From DASZZV01 sp035544835 (GTDB taxonomy: Bacteria > Acidobacteriota > Thermoanaerobaculia > Gp7-AA8), in NCBI GenBank assembly GCA_035544835.1, contig DASZZV010000237.1, forward strand, positions 1 through 35,670: a stretch of 35,670 nt of DNA, given 5' to 3'. This document shows positions 33,359-35,670 of the stretch, one piece after another. The notes beneath the pieces were generated by a model, which was not told where the DNA came from, did not search any database, and worked only from the letters and a program-made list of their open reading frames with translations. Positions within the stretch are counted from its first letter, which is position 1; each line of letters opens with the position of its first letter. Made by a program: the position numbers and the translations under genes.

Positions 33359-33931
33359 ATGCGCTTTCTCCTTTTGATCTGCGCTCTGTCGCTGATCCCT
33401 ACGCAATGCACGAGCCGGGCCCCTCAGCCGGAGCTCGACCATGAGTGGATCTCCGTGCTGGAGTTGAAGCGGCAGTTTCTCACCTCGACGGAAACGGTGG
33501 CCCGGCAACGCTATGTGGACGCCCTGGCCCGTTTCGTAGCTCTCCACCCTGAGCATCAGAGAGCACGGCAGGTGTATGAGGAAACCGAGCTGGCCTTCGC
33601 CCGGGATCTTTGCTCTCGCGGCCTTTACGCGAACGCACTGCCCTACTACGAGCATGCCGCAGCCCGAAGTCCACGCAACCGTGCCATCCGTGCGGAGCTC
33701 ACGATCGCCCGCGAACATCTCAGCATCTCGAAAGAGAAGTTTTCAGCGTTGCGCCCTGGGATGAAGGCGGCCGAGGTCGTAGCCCTTCTCGGTCAACCCC
33801 CGCCGGGGTGGGCGAAGTCCACGAGGAAACGCCAGAGTGTGGAAGAGTCGTGGTACTACCGGCGCCCCGATGGCGGTGTGGCCTCGGTGTTCTTCCATAA
33901 CGGAAAGCTGCTGACGGCCGAGTATTGGTAG
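33359..33931 (+). CDS. Putative lipoprotein with TPR-like repeats and a BamE/SmpA-like C-terminus
   Basis: 190 residues from the ATG at 33359, which gives a signal sequence (MRFLLLICALSLIPTQCTS). The cysteine at residue 17 could be lipidated, but IPTQC is not an ideal lipobox because Gln precedes Cys. Residues about 30-125 are helical, like one or two TPR hairpins (ALARFVALHPEHQRARQVYE; YANALPYYEHAAARSPRN). The last 65 residues match the SmpA/OmlA pattern: LRPGMKAAEVVALLGQPP, then a strand pair with SWYYRRPDGGVASVFFHNGK. This suggests an outer-membrane assembly or envelope lipoprotein rather than a true BamE, which is smaller. No Shine-Dalgarno sequence is obvious. An open frame extends upstream to 33320 but would spoil the signal peptide. 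Confidence 0.8.
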   Translation: MRFLLLICALSLIPTQCTSRAPQPELDHEWISVLELKRQFLTSTETVARQRYVDALARFVALHPEHQRARQVYEETELAFARDLCSRGLYANALPYYEHAAARSPRNRAIRAELTIAREHLSISKEKFSALRPGMKAAEVVALLGQPPPGWAKSTRKRQSVEESWYYRRPDGGVASVFFHNGKLLTAEYW

Positions 33932-33952
33932 GACGGGCGCGCATGGTGCGCC

Positions 33953-34077
33953 CGGAGTGGCGACATCCTGTCGCCTGGCCCGGTGGCGTCCCGCGCCGCC
34001 GCCCGCATCCGATACCTTTCGCGAGAACGGCGCCGCGGGACGGCGCCGAGCCAGGCGGCAAAGATGCCGCCACTCCG
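33953..34077. repeat. CGGAGTGGCG palindromic element, copy B
   Basis: Ends CGGAGTGGCGACATCCTGTC (left) and GGCAAAGATGCCGCCACTCC (right), the reverse orientation of copy A at 20234-20357. The outer ~25 bases at each end agree closely between copies, while the centre differs (here ATCCGATACCTTTCGCGAGA). It begins 21 bases after a stop codon. Confidence 0.88.
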
Positions 34078-34141
34078 ATCTCGAGATCGCGGAGCGGAAT
34101 CGCCACAGGGAGTACTCTGTTTGCCTCAGGAGAGGTGATCA

Positions 34142-34462
34142 ATGCCCTTGTATGAGTATGAGTGTCAGGAATGTGCCGAGCGGCTGGAAGCAATTCAGAA
34201 ATTCTCTGATCCTCCATACAAGATCTGTCCTCAGTGCGGCGGCGATCTGAAGAAGCTTTTCTCGGCGCCAGCAATCAAATTCAAGGGGTCAGGTTTCTAC
34301 ATTACTGACTACGCGAAGTCGAGCGGATCGGGCGAAGCCACTAAAAACTCCCCCTCGTCGGGGTCGTCCGGCGACTCCTCTTCGAGCGCATCTTCAAGCT
34401 CCGGCGAGTCTTCGTCTGCGAAGAGTGAGAGCGCTTCGGCGAAGTCCGACACCAGCAGTTGA
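34142..34462 (+). CDS. FmdB-family zinc ribbon protein with a serine-rich tail
   Basis: 106 residues. The first 60 are a typical FmdB-type zinc ribbon: MPLYEYEC starts the domain, with CQEC and CPQC knuckles and the usual FSAPAIKFKGSGFYITDY end. The family is named after a putative regulator, but its role is unproven. Residues about 60-106 are more than half serine with Gly, Ala, Lys and Glu, a low-complexity tail of the type often seen in this family. AGGAGAGG directly upstream supports the ATG at 34142. It is followed 28 bases later by the EcsC-like gene on the same strand. Confidence 0.92.
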   Translation: MPLYEYECQECAERLEAIQKFSDPPYKICPQCGGDLKKLFSAPAIKFKGSGFYITDYAKSSGSGEATKNSPSSGSSGDSSSSASSSSGESSSAKSESASAKSDTSS

Positions 34463-34490
34463 GCGCGTCAGCTTTCCGAAAATAGTCTCC

Positions 34491-35144
34491 ATGCAATCGG
34501 TAACCATGCAATCTGTCTACAAGCTGAAGAAGCGGGCTGACAGGGTGCTCGTCGAAGGCTTGAAATCGATCTTTGAAGAGGTCGATACAGAGAAGCTTCG
34601 TCGCGAGGTAGAAGAACTGCGGGCCCGTGCGCCGGAATTCGATCCCGCCGATCATTCCGAGTTGTTGATGAAACGCACCGCCTTGCGCTGTGCGGCAGCA
34701 GGGGCGATGACCGGGATTCCGGCCGGCCTGTTTGCAGTGGCCACTCTCGGTGCCGATGTCGCCTACCTAGTCTACCAGCAGTTTCGCCTCATTCTGGGGA
34801 TCGCCATCGTGTACGGCAAGGAGCCTTCATCACGCGAACGCTTCACCGAAGCGATGGCCTGCCTGGCCTACGGGTCGGGTGTCGGCCTGGGGAAACAGGG
34901 GATCGCCACGTTCCTCGAATCAGCTTCTGCAGAAGGTGGGGTCATCGCCGAGAAGGTGACCGGCCGTTTCCTTCGTGAAGGCATGGGCCGATTCGTTCCT
35001 CTCGTCGGGGCAGTGTCGGGGGGAGTTCTCAACTACGTCGCCGTGGTCGCGGTGGGCCGCGCCACCATCCGGTATTACGAGTCTCAGATCGATCCGGTGA
35101 TGGCCGAGGAGATCTGGCTCGACGGCGATCGCGAGCACGCCTGA
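34491..35144 (+). CDS. EcsC-like protein
   Basis: About 217 residues. A basic N-terminal helical part (KLKKRADRVLVEGLKSIFEE) precedes a small-residue-rich hydrophobic region (AAAGAMTGIPAGLFAVATLG) with ADVAYLVYQQFRLILGIAIVYG. Near the end comes a second one, PLVGAVSGGVLNYVAVVAVG, then RATIRYYESQ. This arrangement is like the EcsC/DUF697-type families that associate with membranes, but I am not certain of the family. Candidate starts are ATG 34491 and ATG 34506, neither with a clear Shine-Dalgarno sequence. The frame is open back to 34425, overlapping the FmdB gene. It is probably co-transcribed with that gene. Function unknown. Confidence 0.78.
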   Translation: MQSVTMQSVYKLKKRADRVLVEGLKSIFEEVDTEKLRREVEELRARAPEFDPADHSELLMKRTALRCAAAGAMTGIPAGLFAVATLGADVAYLVYQQFRLILGIAIVYGKEPSSRERFTEAMACLAYGSGVGLGKQGIATFLESASAEGGVIAEKVTGRFLREGMGRFVPLVGAVSGGVLNYVAVVAVGRATIRYYESQIDPVMAEEIWLDGDREHA

Positions 35145-35151
35145 ATGTGGC

Positions 35152-35229
35152 GAATTGAGAATTGAGAATTGAGAAAGTGAGAAAAGGGACCGCCTTTCTT
35201 TCTCAATTCCCAATTCTCAATTCTCAATT
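35152..35229. repeat. AATTGAG tandem-repeat hairpin, second locus
   Basis: The left arm has three AATTGAG units ending AAAG. The right arm (about 35197-35229) has CTTTCTCAATT and three further units, one with a T-to-C change (CAATTCCCAATT). It begins 8 bases after the EcsC-like stop codon. It is the same sequence family as 29203-29297 but with unequal unit numbers in its arms. Confidence 0.92.
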
Positions 35230-35280
35230 TCGTAGGAATGCAGGCCGAGGGTGTTTGGTTTCCCCAAAGTGTCAGTGATC

Positions 35281-35565
35281 ATGAGTGGCGAAGATTTCCT
35301 TTCCATATTCGAACAGCGCCGGCGCTTGCGCCGCGCCAAGGTCATTGTCGATCTAACCTCGGAGATGATCCGCAACGAGCAGTCCCTCACCTATCGGGAA
35401 GCGGTCAATCTGATCGACTGTGCACGTCGCGCTGTTGGTGAGCTCTCCCCGGCCTACGGAAGCCGTTTTGCGCATCGCGTGGCGCCCGTGCTGGAACGTG
35501 TCATTCGCGAACGGTGGCCGATGGAAGAACCCTTCGTGAACCGCGCTTTCGAACTGGTCAACTAA
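35281..35565 (+). CDS. Small protein of unknown function
   Basis: 94 residues from the ATG at 35281 (MSGEDFLSIFEQRRRLRRAK). A GTG at 35251 would add ten residues. It is mostly helical and basic in its first third, then amphipathic (SLTYREAVNLIDCARRAVGE; VAPVLERVIRERWPMEE). There is no signal peptide, membrane segment or metal motif. I do not recognise the family. Codon use looks like that of the neighbours, which supports a real gene. It follows the AATTGAG hairpin, so it may have its own promoter; none is clear. Confidence 0.65.
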   Translation: MSGEDFLSIFEQRRRLRRAKVIVDLTSEMIRNEQSLTYREAVNLIDCARRAVGELSPAYGSRFAHRVAPVLERVIRERWPMEEPFVNRAFELVN

Positions 35566-35670
35566 GCGCTGCGCGAACGCCTGTATTCACGCTGGTTTAG
35601 GAACGCTGTCATCCTTCGCTGCGGCTTCCAAGAAACTTCCAGTATCTACGCGGCTCTACGAGCATGTCAT
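35566..35670. other. Right edge of window, no gene seen
   Basis: The stretch contains one partial repeat core (GCTGTCATCCTTCGCTGCGG, 35606-35625) related to the GTCATCC-type palindromes elsewhere. Nothing else is recognisable. Confidence 0.4.

Overview
The window looks like a chromosomal segment of a GC-rich, Gram-negative bacterium. My best guess is Acidobacteriota or a close relative. The reasons are lipid A genes (waaA, lpxK, an LpxL-type acyltransferase), a BamE-like lipoprotein candidate, a large GAF/proline-rich protein with a conserved-looking charged C-terminal helix, and many dispersed palindromic repeats of the type GTCATCC(T/C)GAGC...GGATC. The phylum is an inference; no rRNA gene is present. 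I saw no tRNA, CRISPR array, transposase, integrase or phage gene.

Positions 1-13552 are read entirely leftward. In order of position: recA with its own promoter and terminator, enclosed by a ~105-bp inverted repeat; an ATP-grasp-like protein of unknown role; a tetrapyrrole operon (cobA-hemD fusion, hemC, hemA, joined by overlapping ends) with a CcsA/HemX-like membrane protein upstream; a GNAT acetyltransferase; two D-Ala-D-Ala-ligase-like ATP-grasp enzymes joined by a GTGA overlap; a lysine 2,3-aminomutase-type radical SAM enzyme (kamA); and hflX. The kamA / ATP-grasp / ATP-grasp (/ GNAT) set is the best candidate for an undescribed pathway. It could make beta-lysine and ligate it to another amino acid.

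Positions 13946-20183 are read rightward: waaA-lpxK-lpxL-type acyltransferase (lipid A/Kdo assembly), a YfhO-like multi-membrane protein and a MerR-type regulator. Positions 20376-24756 hold two tight divergent gene pairs: free-methionine-(R)-sulfoxide reductase with a MEMO1-family protein, and an exported M14 metallopeptidase with a small CBU_0592-like membrane protein. Positions 24881-33211 are read leftward: a sigma-54 response regulator translationally coupled to an unusual PDZ-7TM-GAF-PAS histidine kinase, a lytic transglycosylase, and a GAF/proline-rich protein with a near-consensus promoter. Positions 33359-35565 are read rightward: a BamE-like lipoprotein candidate, an FmdB zinc ribbon, an EcsC-like protein and a small unknown protein.

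The most distinctive non-coding feature is a set of about ten long inverted repeats in several sequence families. Nearly all lie just downstream of a stop codon, and in two cases (kamA and the YfhO-like gene) the repeat supplies the stop codon and the last residues. Four are built from short tandem 7-8-mers arranged as perfect or near-perfect hairpin arms.
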